Below, piece after piece: positions 1 to 11,437 of a DNA stretch of 64,000 nucleotides. A program made the translations under genes and the position numbers. Origin of the DNA: Musa acuminata AAA Group (Eukaryota; Streptophyta; Magnoliopsida; Zingiberales; Musaceae); NCBI RefSeq assembly GCF_036884655.1, contig NC_088345.1, positions 27,569,501-27,633,500 on the forward strand. The letters are read 5' to 3'. How positions within the stretch are numbered: position 1 is the first letter of the stretch; every line of letters begins with the position of its first letter. The notes beneath the pieces were generated by a model. The model saw nothing but the letters and a program-made list of their open reading frames with translations, was not told the DNA's origin and searched no databases.

Positions 1-690
1 GTGGTCTTCTAAAGTTCTAAGTGTCATATCCTTCCTGTTCTTTGGAAGGATGTCTTCTTGCTCTTCATGAGCTTTGCAAGTCATCTCGTAGGTCATTAAT
101 GACCCAATTAGTTCTTCAAGAGGGAAGTTGTTTAGATCTTTCGCCTCTTGAATAGTAGTGACTTTAGGATCCCAACTCTTAGGAAGGGATCTTAGAATCT
201 TATTTACGAGCTCAAAATCCAAAAAACTTTTTCCGAGTCCTTTTAGACCGTTGATGACATCCGTGAAATGGGTAAACATGTCACCAATAGTCTCACTCGG
301 TTTCATCCGGAAAAGTTCAAAAGAGTGTAACAAAAGATTGATTTTTGACTCTTTCACTCTACTTGTGCCTTCATGAGTCACTTCGAGTGTACGCCAAATA
401 TCAAATGCGGTTTCACAAATCGAAACACGATTAAACTCGTTTTTATCAAGTGCACAAAATAAGGCATTCATAGCCTTTGCATTAAGAGCGAAAGCCTTCT
501 TCTCCAAATCCTTCCAATCGATCATTGGAAGAGAAGACTTTGAAAAACGGTTTTCGACAAGATTCTAAAGTTCAAAATCCATAGAAATAAGAAAGATCCT
601 CATTCGGGTCTTCCAATAGGTGTAGTCCGTCCCATTGAACATGGGTGAACGTGTAATAGAATGGCCCTCTTAGTTTTCGGCGTAAGCCAT
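1..690 (-). pseudogene. gag: Sirevirus gag, N-terminal part (runs off window edge)
   Basis: The first 230 codons of a copia Gag start at the ATG complementary to 688-690, just inside the PBS. The reading matches the SIRE-C Gag (44179-45744) codon for codon: the N-terminal YWKTRMRIFLISMDFEL segment, the ALDKNEFNRVS segment and the EELIGSLMTYEM segment are all present. One tryptophan codon (LWN in the relatives) has become TAG near position 565, and the rest of the visible frame is open to position 1. Gag would form the nucleocapsid of the cytoplasmic virus-like particle. The zinc knuckle lies outside the window. The stop makes this copy non-functional as read. Confidence 0.85.
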
Positions 691-726
691 CTCTCTTGGG
701 TTTTAATCCGTTTGAGAGTTAACCCC

Positions 727-738
727 GCTCTGATACCA
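727..738 (-). other. Primer binding site (tRNA-iMet type)
   Basis: On the minus strand this reads TGGTATCAGAGC, complementary to the 3' end of plant initiator tRNA-Met. It lies 2 bp inside the LTR end at 741 and upstream of the gag ATG at 690, which fixes the element's direction. Confidence 0.9.
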
Positions 739-740
739 AT

Positions 741-2494
741 TGTTAGGATCAAGAGCACTAAGAGGGGGGGGGTGAATTAGTGCAGCGGAAATCTTTCACT
801 ATTAAAATTGAAAGCTGCGTTAGTTTGATAAAAATGATTTCGATGTAAAAGCCGATTCTAAGATTACTTTAACTTAAGATTAAGCGAGATGACGTTAAAG
901 TAAATCTACGAAGGCAGTTTGTAGTTTATGATGAAAATCGGAATGCAAGCGCAAACTGAAATGCGACGTTTATACGATAAAACCGGTTTATGTCTAAATA
1001 TCGATTCTGAAGATACTGAACTTTGAGATACATTTTATAAATGCACAGAAGGCAGTTTGCAGTTATGATTGAAATCAAAACGTAAACTAAAATGTAATGA
1101 TCGTACGAAAAAGTCGATTTACGTCTAAACGCAGATTCAGAAAGCTCTGAACTTAGAAACTCGTTCGTAAAAGCGCAAAAGGCAGTAGCTATTTAGGACG
1201 CTTGCAGTAAAGATAAAATGCTCAAAGGAAATGCAAACCGAGATTTAGAGTGGTTTGGTCAATTTTGACCTACTCCACTTTTGGCTTCCTCTACCGACGA
1301 GGTCACCGACGTCAACTAGAGGCCTTCCTTCAATAAGTGAAGGCTAACCACCCTTTTACAGTTTCAGTCCTTTTGACGGTCTTAGGACACAACCCTTATA
1401 GAAATTTTCTCTCCTCTCTTTACAACTCAAGACTTTGAAGAACGGAGGGAGGAGAACTTTTGGCCTTTACAACAATTTTGAGCTCTAAGAATCACAGAAA
1501 AAGATCAAGATTTCGAGTGTAAGTTATGCTCTTTCAGTGCTGAATGGGTGGGGTATTTATAGGCCCCAACCCAATTCAAATTTGGACCTCAAAATTGTCA
1601 ATTCCCGGAATTCCGGGATCAGGCAGTTGCACCTCCTGACTGGGGCGGTTGCACCGCATGGCAGAGCTCGAAGACTGAGCCTCTAGGCGATGCCACCTCT
1701 GTCAGGGGTGGTTGCACCTCTCTGCCAGAGCTCGAAGACCGAGCTCAGGCGGTTGCACCTCCTGACTGGGGCGGTTGCACTGCCTGCCAGAGCTTGAAGA
1801 CCGAGCTCAAGCGGTGCTACCTCCTGTCAGGGGAGGTTGCACCGCCTAGTCTCGCTCGGAGACTGAGCCCAGGCGGTGCTACCTCCTGGCTGGGGCAGTT
1901 GCACCGCCCAGTCTCCCTAGTAGACTTAGCCCAGGCGGTGCTACCTCTTGGCTTGGGCGGTTGCACCTCCCAAAGCAATCAGGGTCCGAATGGGTTGATC
2001 CATTCGGCCCAATTTGGGTTTTTCAGGGGCCCAATTGCCCCAAGATTAAGCTAATGGGATCACCTCCCATTTTCAACTTAATCATAGTGCTAACTATGAT
2101 AAATCCTAAGACAATTTCTGTAGCTTGCTCCGGTGCATCAATCGCTTCTTCCGGCGAGTTTCCAGTGAACTTCCGTCGATCATCCGATGAACCCTCGGTG
2201 ATGCTCCTGCGGACTTCCAGCAAACTCCTAGACTTGCGACGATCCACTTGGCGAGTTTCGACGAGCTTCTTTGGCAAGCTTATGGACTTCTCGGATTTGT
2301 TCCCGTAGAACCTCCGACGATTGTTCGAACTTCCGTCGAACTCTCGAACTCCCAACGTGATCATTGTCTTGACTCCGGTGCAACTCCAGCTGCATGTCTA
2401 ACTTTCATCATAGTTAATCCTGCACACTTATCTCAACACATAGATTAGACAACAAATGATAATTGACTTTATCATCAAAATCCGAGATTCAACA
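741..2494 (-). repeat. Sirevirus LTR shared by two internal regions (1754 bp)
   Basis: On the minus strand the LTR begins TGTTGAATCTCGGATTTTGA and ends GATCCTAACA, the same termini as the other Sirevirus LTRs in the window. A TATA box (TATAAATA on the minus strand) is at 1554-1561. Upstream of it in transcription order, 1619-1965, is an array of GGCGGTTGCACC-type units, a degenerate version of the palindromic array in SIRE-C. A PBS lies on one side and a PPT on the other, so this one LTR is both the 5' LTR of the left gag and the 3' LTR of the right internal region. The right LTR of the second unit is not present in the window. Confidence 0.85.
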
Positions 2495-2508
2495 ATCTCC
2501 CCCTTTTT
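2495..2508 (-). other. Polypurine tract next to the LTR
   Basis: Minus strand AAAAAGGGGGAGAT directly abuts the LTR start, the usual Sirevirus PPT that primes plus-strand DNA synthesis. The same 14 bases sit at this position in SIRE-C (40073-40086) and SIRE-D (56717-56730). Confidence 0.85.
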
Positions 2509-3559
2509 GATGATGACAATCAATTGATAATTGAGTTAACCTTAACTCCTCCTGTTTATATGTCATACTTAGATAAGTCATTCTTGAATTCAAAACCTTA
2601 AGAATTCAAGAGACATATTGATAAGTTAAAATCATTTGAACTTATCAATATTCCCATCATGATTCCTATCATGATGTATCTCTCTAAAGATGATGTCAAG
2701 GCTTGACATTCATTTTTAAATTTTACATTACAAGTTTGAATGATGGTAATAGTAGCAATTCATCATATTGTAAGATATCAACATGTAAAACTGCGAAGTA
2801 AGATTTTGATATCATTACATGATGTACACATTTAATTTCATCACACGGTAAGATATCAACTCGTAAAATTACGATGCAAGTTTTTGTTTGATATCTTGAC
2901 ACGATACAAGGCATAATGCAAATCATAGCATCTATTCATATATCTCTTGGTGATGCAAGCATGGCATAGCATCAGTGTTTATAGCATCAATTCATATATT
3001 TCTCCCCCTTTGTCATCAACAAAAAGCATGATAGTTGTGATACCAGGAGAATAATACAAGTAAATTTTGAGCATAAGTGCGATGATTGTTTCATGCCTTT
3101 ACTTGATTCATGTTATTTCCAATAGTAAATGATAGGAAATTAATTGTTCAAGCACATAAAGGAAAACATAATATGTTGATTGCTTTGATTCATGCTATTT
3201 GTGAGTTTGCTTTGAGTCAAGATATGTGAAACAACTTTTTGTAAGTAAAAATACTATCATCCATATTTCAAGATGGAATCAATCCATTTCAGAAAAATAT
3301 TTTTCATAAGAGTGTACGAGAAAATCCGATTTTTTAGCATTTCAATTGTTAAGCGAATCCGAAAATGAAATTAACTCTTTCATGCATTCGGACAAGACTA
3401 TGCTACAGATTTTCAAATACAATCAAAAGACAAAATGTTTTTGTATTCAACACATAATTTCCAACATGTTATTTAGGCATGTAATGGCAGTCGAGTGATT
3501 TGATCATTCAATAAAGTCCGAAAGATAATTTTAACTAGTTTATGTATTCGGACACATCA
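2509..3559 (-). other. Sirevirus 3' non-coding region
   Basis: AT-rich and without a supportable ORF. It corresponds to the stretch between pol and the PPT in SIRE-C (40087-41139). Landmarks include a second PPT-like purine run at 3001-3009 followed by the TTTGTCATCAACAAAAAG motif, which recurs at 40504-40527 in SIRE-C. Confidence 0.7.
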
Positions 3560-3645
3560 ACATTCCTAATTCTCTTCTTATGAAATCAAATTGTTCTTCA
3601 CTTAGAGGTTTTGTAAAATATCAGCTAGTTTAGTATCAATATCAT
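3560..3645 (-). pseudogene. pol: Remnant of the pol C-terminus
   Basis: The minus strand encodes a short match to the very end of SIRE-C pol: DTKLADI, then after a one-base frameshift [19 protein letters not shown]. The rest of protease, integrase, RT and RNase H is absent. The next coding sequence upstream is an unrelated ORF, so pol was lost from the element and only its last 25 or so codons remain. Confidence 0.75.
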
Positions 3646-3679
3646 GGCAATGTCATGACTTATCAATTGCATTGGTGTA

Positions 3680-4735
3680 TCACTTTCTCAAATTATATTT
3701 ATCATGGAAATCAAGGCAAAAGTTTTTCAAAATATTTAGTTTCAATGTAAAATCCGAGATAAACAATGAAAGATGTTTGTAACTCTGCATATGCTCAAAC
3801 GGATGTGTTTCCTCAAAGGGACAGATCGGAGGAGATTGGGTACCCCTAAAGACTGGTGTTTCCGGTTCTAGTTCAGGTTGAGGGGAATCGGTTCTTCTAG
3901 GCATTCTAACCCAGTTATCGTTTTTATAAAAACATCTTAATCGGTGAAGTAGATTTTTATTTATTATGCTGAACCTATCTACCTTTATTACTTCTTCTTA
4001 TGGCGGTATTATAATATCGTAGGCTTTCATTATTCTAGTGATTAATCCACCATATGGGAGAATCATGTCTTTCTTAGATAGTTCTAACATGTTTTGTTGG
4101 ATAAGATAACCAAGACAGATGTCATGTCCTTTCATGATCAAATACATAGTTCCTAATTCTAATTGGCTTACTTCATCATGATGGTATTGTTTAGGGAGAA
4201 TAATGCTAGTTAGGATATGATGAAGTACCTTAGTGTTTAGAGGCAGTAGATGTTCACAACTTTTAGGAACAAATGCTAAGTTGGGATTGGCAAAGATTGT
4301 TCCTAAAGCTTCAACATATGTTGTTCCAACTGCTTCATCATCCCATGATCCTCTAAAGTAAAGTCCTCTACTTTTTATGGGAATGCCTATCATGTCACAA
4401 ATAAATTTATCCGTAACGGAGATGTATTGTCCTAAGAGATAGGTAGACATTCTTTCTTCTTCATCTAGTTGTATGTTGTTGTAAAACAATCTAGCAAGTC
4501 TTGGATAGATGGGTTCATTAATTTGTAAGATAGGGAGTAGATCTAAGTTTGCAAACCATTGGATTGTCTCTAAGTCTCTTAGCTCATTTAAATCTACATA
4601 TTTTCCCTTATTGACACTCCTAAGTTCGAAAGAGGAAAATTTTTCAGCATGGTATTTTGAATTGAAAAGGGTGAGATCAAAATCTTCCACTAATCTCCTA
4701 TTTCCTTTGTCCCTTGAGGATCTTCTAGATCCCAT
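3680..4735 (-). pseudogene. Plant-transposon-protein-like ORF carried in place of pol
   Basis: A 245-codon frame starts at 4735 (MGSRRSSRDKGNRRL...) and ends at a TAA at 3998-4000. The same frame stays open after the TAA through a proline/glutamate-rich tail ending at 3680. Basic N-terminus, then a helical-looking middle with YLLGQYISVTDKFICDMIGI and LELGTMYLIMKGHDICLGYL. This pattern resembles the 'putative plant transposon protein' domain often found as an extra ORF in plant retroelements. The assignment is by memory and medium-weak, and its biochemical role is unknown. It lies between the pol remnant and gag of a Sirevirus, on the same strand, where integrase/RT should be. The TAA looks like a recent single nonsense change. 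Confidence 0.6.
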
Positions 4736-5586
4736 AACTACTACTGTTTTAGAAGAGTAGTGATGAGCAAGAGTAATTGAAAGAAAACAGAATTTAAGGG
4801 CTTCTTAAAGAATACCTTAGTGAGATCTTCAAGAGAGGGAAGGATTGTTGATGTTTTACTCCGAAATGAGAGGTAATTAGGATGCTATGAGGGGAGAAAT
4901 GGGGATTGAGGAGCTTTGGAAGAGTAAAGAAGGGAAGGGAGTGAGTTGGGGTTGGTTTCACCGTTGGCCCTATCTTGGGTTAAAAAGGGTAGAGTTGCGG
5001 GCGGTTGCACCTCTGGCTGGGGCGGTGCAACCGCTTGCAACACATGATAGCCGAAGGTGTTACCTCCAGCTGGGGCGTTGAGCACTTGTTCTGATCATAG
5101 TGTGATCTGATTTGAGAGTTATTTTCTTGAGAAGAATTTTCATTCAGAGCAATCGATTTTACTTACGTAATTACGTAAGAGTTTTCATTTTAAGATAAGA
5201 ACTTTTGCACAATCAAGATAGATCTTTTGACGTGCATACTCTCAATGTCGTGCAAATGTTTGTGACAGTTTGTTCAAGTTGATAAGCCTTGTAAGTTCAT
5301 GACAAACTTAGTCAGTTCATGTTATAGAGTTGGATTCGAAAGTTATAAATGGATGAAATTGATGGCTTCGAAAATCCAGAGGATATGTGAATCATGCATT
5401 TCTAATTCTGAAAAATCAAATAGGATTGTATCTAAATCGCTTTTGTGATTTTAAAATTTTTAATCTTCATTCGCTATTTAAGCTAGAGAGCATTGCGAGT
5501 TATTTTTGGATCTTGGGTCATGAATATCGCGAATCTAAGGAGCAGGATATTATTTCTTGCTCCAGCTTATAATTTTTTATATGTTT
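4736..5586 (-). other. Leader between gag and the cargo ORF, with a GGCGGTTGCACC-type array
   Basis: No convincing gene. Positions 4985-5075 hold several copies of the GGCGGT/GCACC motif that is typical of the Sirevirus LTR U3 in this window, although no LTR ends are visible. The remainder is AT-rich. The segment may be a promoter/leader that came with the cargo ORF, or an LTR remnant; I cannot decide. Confidence 0.45.
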
Positions 5587-6988
5587 TTATAGGAAATGAT
5601 GATTTTTAGGTACCCATTTGCTTTTGGGTGCCTCAAAGATAGATCTACAATGTTTATCATGTTGCATAGAGGTTATCATGGTTCCTTTTGGGACCCAAAT
5701 TAATTTATTCGAACTAATCTTCTTGAATGGACAATAATGCGTTTTGGGTCCAAGTTTGCAACAAAAGTTGCATTTGCTTTGGTGCCGAACATGTAAGATG
5801 GGGCCTTTTATGAAGTTGGTTGGATTTTGGTGAGGACTTCTCATAAATCCAATTCCATTTCTTTTGGGAACGTGACCCTTGTTTGCAATGATCATGTTTA
5901 ATGACTTGCTACCAACCTCGAATTTCTTCAAGGTGTCCTTAAGTAGCAAGTTTTCCTTTTGGAGAGTTTCTAGATCATGGCATTTTATGCATGAGCTTAA
6001 ACTATCATGATATTCAGCTTTTAATTTATCGGAATCACAAATAAGACTATCATGCTCCTTCTTTAGCAATTTGTATTTTGTACTAATTTTCTTACATTCT
6101 TCAAATAATTCATGGAAAGTATTTAATAATTCATGATAAGGTAAATCTGCATCAATTAAATCTGTTACCTCTTCTCCGATGGCCATTAGGGCGTAATGAG
6201 TAACTTACTCGGTGTAGGACTCCTATTTTTCGGACGCGTTTGAATTGTCCCACGTTGCCTTGAGCGCCTTCTTCTTTGATGTTCTCTTTTTGGTTTGAGG
6301 ACAATCGTTCTTGTAGTGTCCCAACTTTTTGCACTCATAGCAAATAACTTGGTCCTTCTTGGGTTCAAGTTTATTTTTTTTGTCATTCTTAAACTTGTTT
6401 CTTTGAATAAATTTTTTAAATTTTCTTGTTAGGAGTGCCAAGTCATTATCATAGTCCTCATCACTTGAGTTTTCTTTCAAGTGGTCTTCTAAAGTTCTAA
6501 GTGCCATATCCTTCCTGTTCTTTGGAAGGATGTCTTCTTGCTCTTCATGAGCTTTGTAAGTCATCTCGTAGGTCATTAATGACCCAATTAGTTCTTCAAC
6601 AGGGAAGTTGTTTAGATCTTTCGCCTCTTGAATAGTAGTGACTTTAGGATCCCAACTCTTAGTAAGGGATCTTAGAATCTTATTTACGAGCTCAAAATCC
6701 GAAAAACTTTTTTCAAGTCTTTTTAGATCGTTGACAACATCCATGAAACGGGTAAACATGTCGCCAATAGTCTCACTCGATTTCATACGAAAAAGTTCAA
6801 AAGAGTGTAACAAAAGATTGATTTTTGACTCTTTCACTCTACTTGTGCCTTCATGAGTCACTTCGAGTGTGTGCCAAATATCAAATGCGGTTTCACAAAT
6901 CGAAACACGATTAAACTCGTTTTTATCAAGTGCACAAAATAAGGCTTTCATAGCCTTTGTATTAAGAGCGAAAGCCTTCTTCTCCAAA
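5587..6988 (-). pseudogene. gag: Sirevirus gag, 5' truncated by TEK-K insertion
   Basis: The frame enters at 6988 (...LEKKAFALN) and reads to a TAA at 5587-5589. The first zinc knuckle (CYECKKLGHYKNDC, CX2CX4HX4C) is intact. The second, near the C-terminus, has lost its spacing (CNFCCKLGPKTHYC). Two in-frame stops lie between 6187 and 6222. The C-terminal APKSKWVPKNHHFL matches the SIRE-C Gag end, but the sequence after it is not pol. The N-terminal 65 or so codons are missing because the TEK-K LTR starts at 6989; they are not found elsewhere in the window. Confidence 0.85.
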
Positions 6989-8814
6989 TATAACATCCCC
7001 CATTTAAAAAAATATATATATATATAGTAAATGCTTGTTTGTAAATATAAGGATTATTTAATTTTTTTTATTAAATAATATTATATTAAAGTTTATGGCT
7101 AAGGACCTAAGAGTAAATATTAAAAGTTTGAGATGATTTATAGAATATTCAGAATTGAGTAAATAAAAATAAAATAAAATAAAATGGAGGACATGTGTCA
7201 TTAACAAGGATGAGCCACTTAGCATTTATTCTAAAGTTGACACCTAAACCCCCATGCATGCTTTTCCACCTCACTATTTTAGCATGAGCCAAACCTAAGT
7301 AATTTAAGACACCATTAAAAAGAAAGTTTTCAGCCAACGTTAGTTTGAGGAGAAGAAGAAGAAGAAGAAGAAGAAGAAGAAGAAGAAGAAGAAGAAGAAG
7401 AAGAAGAAGAAGAAGAAGAAGGAGAAGAAGAAGAGGAAACTTTGTTTGAGGTTTTGCATCAACTCCCTATATTTGGGAATCAAACTCATCTAAGGCAAGT
7501 GTTCTAACCTCTTTCTACAGAATTCCTAATCTCTATTTTCCTTTTAATTCTTCATAATTCAAAAGATTTCATCTTAGTACCAAACCGTTCTTTCCTTTTG
7601 ATACAAAGCCATGAATCTGAAATTTTTTCAGTAATCTAACTTTTATACATTGTTTTAGATCTAACTTTTAGCACTAAACTCTAATTTAGGAAAAACTTAA
7701 TCCATTTGAAATTAGACTCAAATATTTTTATTTTGACACTGAGATTGAATGATTTGGAGTTTAAATACCTACTAAGACTTCTGTTTCAATTAACCCTACA
7801 GATTCTGCAAAATAGGGACTGAAATTTTTGACCTTCTGTTACTAAATTGCTCATAACTCTCTAGAGAAAATTCTGAATTTTACAAAGCTTAGTTCTTTGA
7901 AACTAGATTCGCGTATCTTTCTTTTGACAGCTAGTTGGAAATTTTGAAGTATGTTTGCCTTCTGAAACATCTGTTTAAATTGATTCTATCTAGTCTGCAA
8001 AACAGGGATGATCAATTCTGACCTTCCTTTACTCTATTTGTTGTAACTTCCTGTCCAGAACTCAAAAAATTATAAATCTGAGTTCATTAGAAAATAGATT
8101 GATACAGCTTTCCAATTAAACCTATTTTTAGTGATTTGGAGCATATTTGGTCACTCAAACAATTCAGAAAATATACCATTCAAATTCTGTCATAATTGAA
8201 AACTTTGTTGGGTTTTGCGTATTCAATTTTCATCCTATTGGAAATATGATTTCTGCTAAATTTTTCTTCAATTGAGCTTTATATTAGTCCTTTGAAGTTC
8301 TTGTATTGTTCATCCTGAAATTATTGTATAACTGAAATTTATTATGTAATGCTTTGTTTGCATTTCCTTGTTTGATAAAGGCACATGCATATCTTTGTTG
8401 TTCGGCATATGCTTCTGATATGTGTCAATGTTATTGTTTATACTACCCTTTTGTACTCTAGTGTCTTGTGGGATATTGTGAACTTTTGCCAGAAATGGTA
8501 AAGAGAGTTATTCTTAGAGCCCGCGATTGCTCTGCCAGCCCCATTGACTTCACTCAGACGTGGGTGGATAGAGCCCCCAGACGTGGGAGACTTATGCTTG
8601 GTAGTCATTCAGAAATGGATGAATCGCATTATGTATGTGGTCCCACAGTGCCCTCTATGTTTATTGATATGATATCCAAAGCTTTGTTTATGAGTTCATA
8701 TTATGCTTTGGATAAAAAAATGGAATGCATGCTACATCAAAAATGACATACAAGCTTGTGTTTATTATTCGGTTCACTTGTTATACTTTGAAGTGTTTCG
8801 TTTGTCATTATTAT
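6989..8814 (+). repeat. TEK-K 5' LTR, first part
   Basis: Collinear with the LTRs of TEK-A and solo LTR G: ACATCCC start, the GGACATGTGTCA motif, a GAA microsatellite, the GGCAAGTGTTCTAACC motif and the CAGACGTGGGTGGAT block. It breaks off at 8814 where solo LTR J begins, and the rest is at 12765-13578. The terminal dinucleotide is TA rather than TG. Confidence 0.85.
7350..7436 (+). repeat. (GAA)n microsatellite in the TEK-K LTR
   Basis: About 28 GAA units with one GGA interruption, at the same LTR position as shorter tracts in TEK-A (27538-27580 and 33953-33977). Downstream purines continue for some bases. Confidence 0.95.
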
Positions 8815-8999
8815 TGTAATATCCCTAAATTTTGAAAATTATTAATAAGAAACTATATGTAAATTTGAGGACCTATATGTAAATATAAAAATTTCAAGGA
8901 CTAAACTGCTAAGTTGCAAAATGAAAAGAAAATAAAGAAAACCGAAAATTTCGGTTTTATCCCACCGCCTCCCACGCACTCTTTGTTTCTTCGAGAAAC

Positions 9000-10230
9000 A
9001 GAGAGGAACGGTGGGGCGTGAGGAGAGAAGAAAGAAGAATAAGAAGAAGAGAGCGAAGATGGAGAGGAGAGGGAGAGATAGCAGCAGAAGCTAGGGCTGC
9101 TGCACCTCTGTTTCCCGCAGGTGGAAACAGAGGAGAGTATGTGTGGGGCGTTGGGGAGGAGAAGAGAAGAAGAAGAAGAAGAAGAAGAGAGGAGGATAGC
9201 TGCAGCAAGGCTGCAGCGAGGAGGTGTGTGGCGTTGGGGAAGAAAAGGGAAGAGGAGAAGAAGAGAAGGAGAAGAAGAGGGAAAAGAGAAGGAAGAGGGA
9301 GAGGAGCGAGAGGTGGCAGCAGCTAGGGCTGCAGCAACTCTGTTTCCTACAGGTGGAAACAGAGGAGAGGTGTGGGGCGTTCGAAGAGGAGAGGAAGGAG
9401 AAGAGGAAGAGAAGAAGAAGAGGAAGCATGAGAAGAGGTTGTGATACCTCTGTTTCCTGCAGAGGAAACAGAGGAGAGGGTGTGTGTGACGCTGGGGAGG
9501 AGGAGGGAAGAAGAAGAGGAGAAGAAGAGAAGGGGAAGGAGGAGCTGTGGCTGCGGCGGTGGCAGCTGCTGTTTGAAGAGAAGGAGAGGAAGAAAAGAAG
9601 GTGAGGAAGAAGAGAAGAAGAAGAAAGGAAGGAGAAGGAAGAGGAGAAGGAAAAGAAGCAGCTGCGGCTGCGGTTGTGGCAGCTGCAGCTGTGGAAGGGA
9701 AAGAAAAAGAGGAAGGAAGAAGGGAAGGAGAGGAAGATGAGTAGGGGAGGAAGAAGAGGCTGCGGCCGTGGCTGAGGCTACGACTGCAGCAGTGCAGCTG
9801 GGAAAGAAGAGAAGGAAAGGAAGAAGAAGAGAAAGGGGAGGAGAGGAAGAAGAGAGGAAGAGGAGAAGGGGAGGCAGCTGCGGCAGTGGCAGCTGCAGTT
9901 GGAAGAGAAGAAGGAGAGGAAATAGAGTAGCGGAGGAAGAAGAGGCTGCGGTTATGGTGGCTGCGGCCATGGTTACGACTGCGACTGCGATTGCGGCAGT
10001 TGCAGCTGGGAAAGAAAAGCAAGGAAAGGGGGGAAAAGGGGCTGCGGACGGGATTATGGCCGCAGCGGCAGCAACTGCGTATGCAGCAGTTATTGTCTGC
10101 GAGAGAAGGGAAGAAGGAAGGTAGTGCGGTGGAAGAGGCTGCAATTGTGGCAGCGGTAGCGGCGGCGACTGTGGCAGCTGCGTTTGGGAAAGAAAAAGAA
10201 GGAATGAGAGTAAGAGAGAGTAGGTGACTG
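9000..10230 (+). repeat. GA-rich low-complexity block with GCN patches in LTR J
   Basis: Strongly purine-biased plus strand (GAA/GGA/GAG runs) punctuated every 100-130 bp by G/C patches such as GCTGCGGCGGTGGCAGCTG. The position matches the (GAA)n tract of related LTRs, so it looks like an expanded and diversified version of it. A 479-codon open frame on the minus strand (8901-10340) reads only Ser/Leu/Pro/Ala-rich low-complexity peptide and is not called a gene. Confidence 0.9.
9105..9474 (+). repeat. Three perfect hairpins with a common stem
   Basis: The arm CCTCTGTTTCC pairs with GGAAACAGAGG at 9105-9115/9123-9133 (11-bp arms, 7-nt loop), 9338-9347/9355-9364 (10-bp arms, 7-nt loop) and 9447-9457/9464-9474 (11-bp arms, 6-nt loop). 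A weaker relative lies at about 8979-9004. The units are separated by GA-rich sequence. Confidence 0.9.
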
Positions 10231-11437
10231 TGCCTCGATGTTCGACACGTGGTGTAGTTGCGAAGAAAGGAAGAAAACGGGAGCACAAAACGAAACAGAG
10301 AGAGGACACAGAGGAAAAGTAGAAGGATTTGGGCTAGCACCTTCTTTGGATCTTCGGATCGAAATCTTTGAAAGGCAAGTTCCCTGATCGTTTCTCCTAT
10401 AATTGCTTTGATATTTCTTATTGCAAGTTCCCGATTCGTTCCTCCTGTAATTGTTCTAATCTTTCCTATTGCAAGTATCCTAATCTTTCCTTACTGTAAT
10501 TTGATCTCTACATTTGATTTGAATATGTGGAACTTGAATTGTTCTAGCCTTGCATTTGATATATCTCTTGTTTAGACATATCGATCCGAATCTATGCAAC
10601 TTCTGAGATTCTGACCTTTCGTCCTTGTTATGATTATAACTTCATGTATTGACCTCTGATTTGGACAAAACTTATTTGATCATAATATAGACTCATAAAC
10701 ATTTGTTTTGATAGCTTATTTTAAGAATTCGGAGTAAGTTTGTCTGCCCAAACTTCTGTTTCAAATGAGCCTACAGATTCTGCAAAATAGGGTTCGTAAT
10801 TTCTGACCTTTTGATACTGAACTACTTATAAGTCCCTGTTGCAAACATTGATTTATTCAAAGCTTATTTCATTGGAAACTAGACTTGAAAATCTTTCTTT
10901 TGACATATAGTTTGAAAATTTTGGAATTCAATTGCCTACCCTATTATCTGTTGAATCCGACCCTATAAATTCTGCAAAACAGTGATTGTGTTTTTGACCT
11001 TGTGTTACCAAATCAAAGGTAACTCCTTGTTGGGAACCCTGTTTCATATGAAATTTATTCTATCAGAATATAGATTGATGTATGGTTCGACCATAGCTTT
11101 CTTATGAGTATTGGAGCATAATTGATATTCTGAAGTATTTGTTTGATGTGCCATTGGAATTCTGTCCGAAATCGAGCTTTGGTCGATTTCGCGTATTCTG
11201 TTCCGTTCCTTTGGATATTTGAATTTGTCTAACCTTCTTATTGGAATTGAGCTAAATATGATTGCTTGGAATCCTTGTACACTCTTGTTTTCATTTCATT
11301 CCAAATCTGAATACATTTGTGAGAGATTTGTTCTTTGTTTCGTATTGTCTCGAAAAGGCACATGCACGTTTTGTTGTTCCGCGTGTGCTTCCGATATATA
11401 CTACTTATTGTTAAAACTACCCTCTTGTACTCTGGTG

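Larger units (their letters stand above)
1..6988 (-). mobile_element. SIRE-L: Sirevirus-type Ty1/copia element(s) sharing one LTR
   Basis: Minus-strand Sirevirus sequence arranged, left to right, as gag / PBS / LTR / PPT / 3' non-coding / pol remnant / foreign ORF / gag. The LTR at 741-2494 has a PBS and gag on its left, so it acts as a 5' LTR there, and a polypurine tract on its right, so it acts as a 3' LTR there. This internal-LTR-internal order is what recombination between LTRs of neighbouring copies would leave. The left part runs off the window. The right part is cut at 6989 inside gag by the Tekay element TEK-K. Both gag copies carry stops, so the unit is dead. Confidence 0.85.

Noticed and set aside
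158..376. 72-codon plus-strand ORF seen again at 6638-6856 and 21428-21646
   Set aside because: Antisense shadow of the conserved gag region on the minus strand.
8901..10340. 479-codon minus-strand open frame
   Set aside because: Ser/Leu/Pro/Ala low-complexity reading of a GA-rich LTR block; no domain, and equally long frames exist on the other strand. Lies inside a solo LTR with a perfect target duplication.
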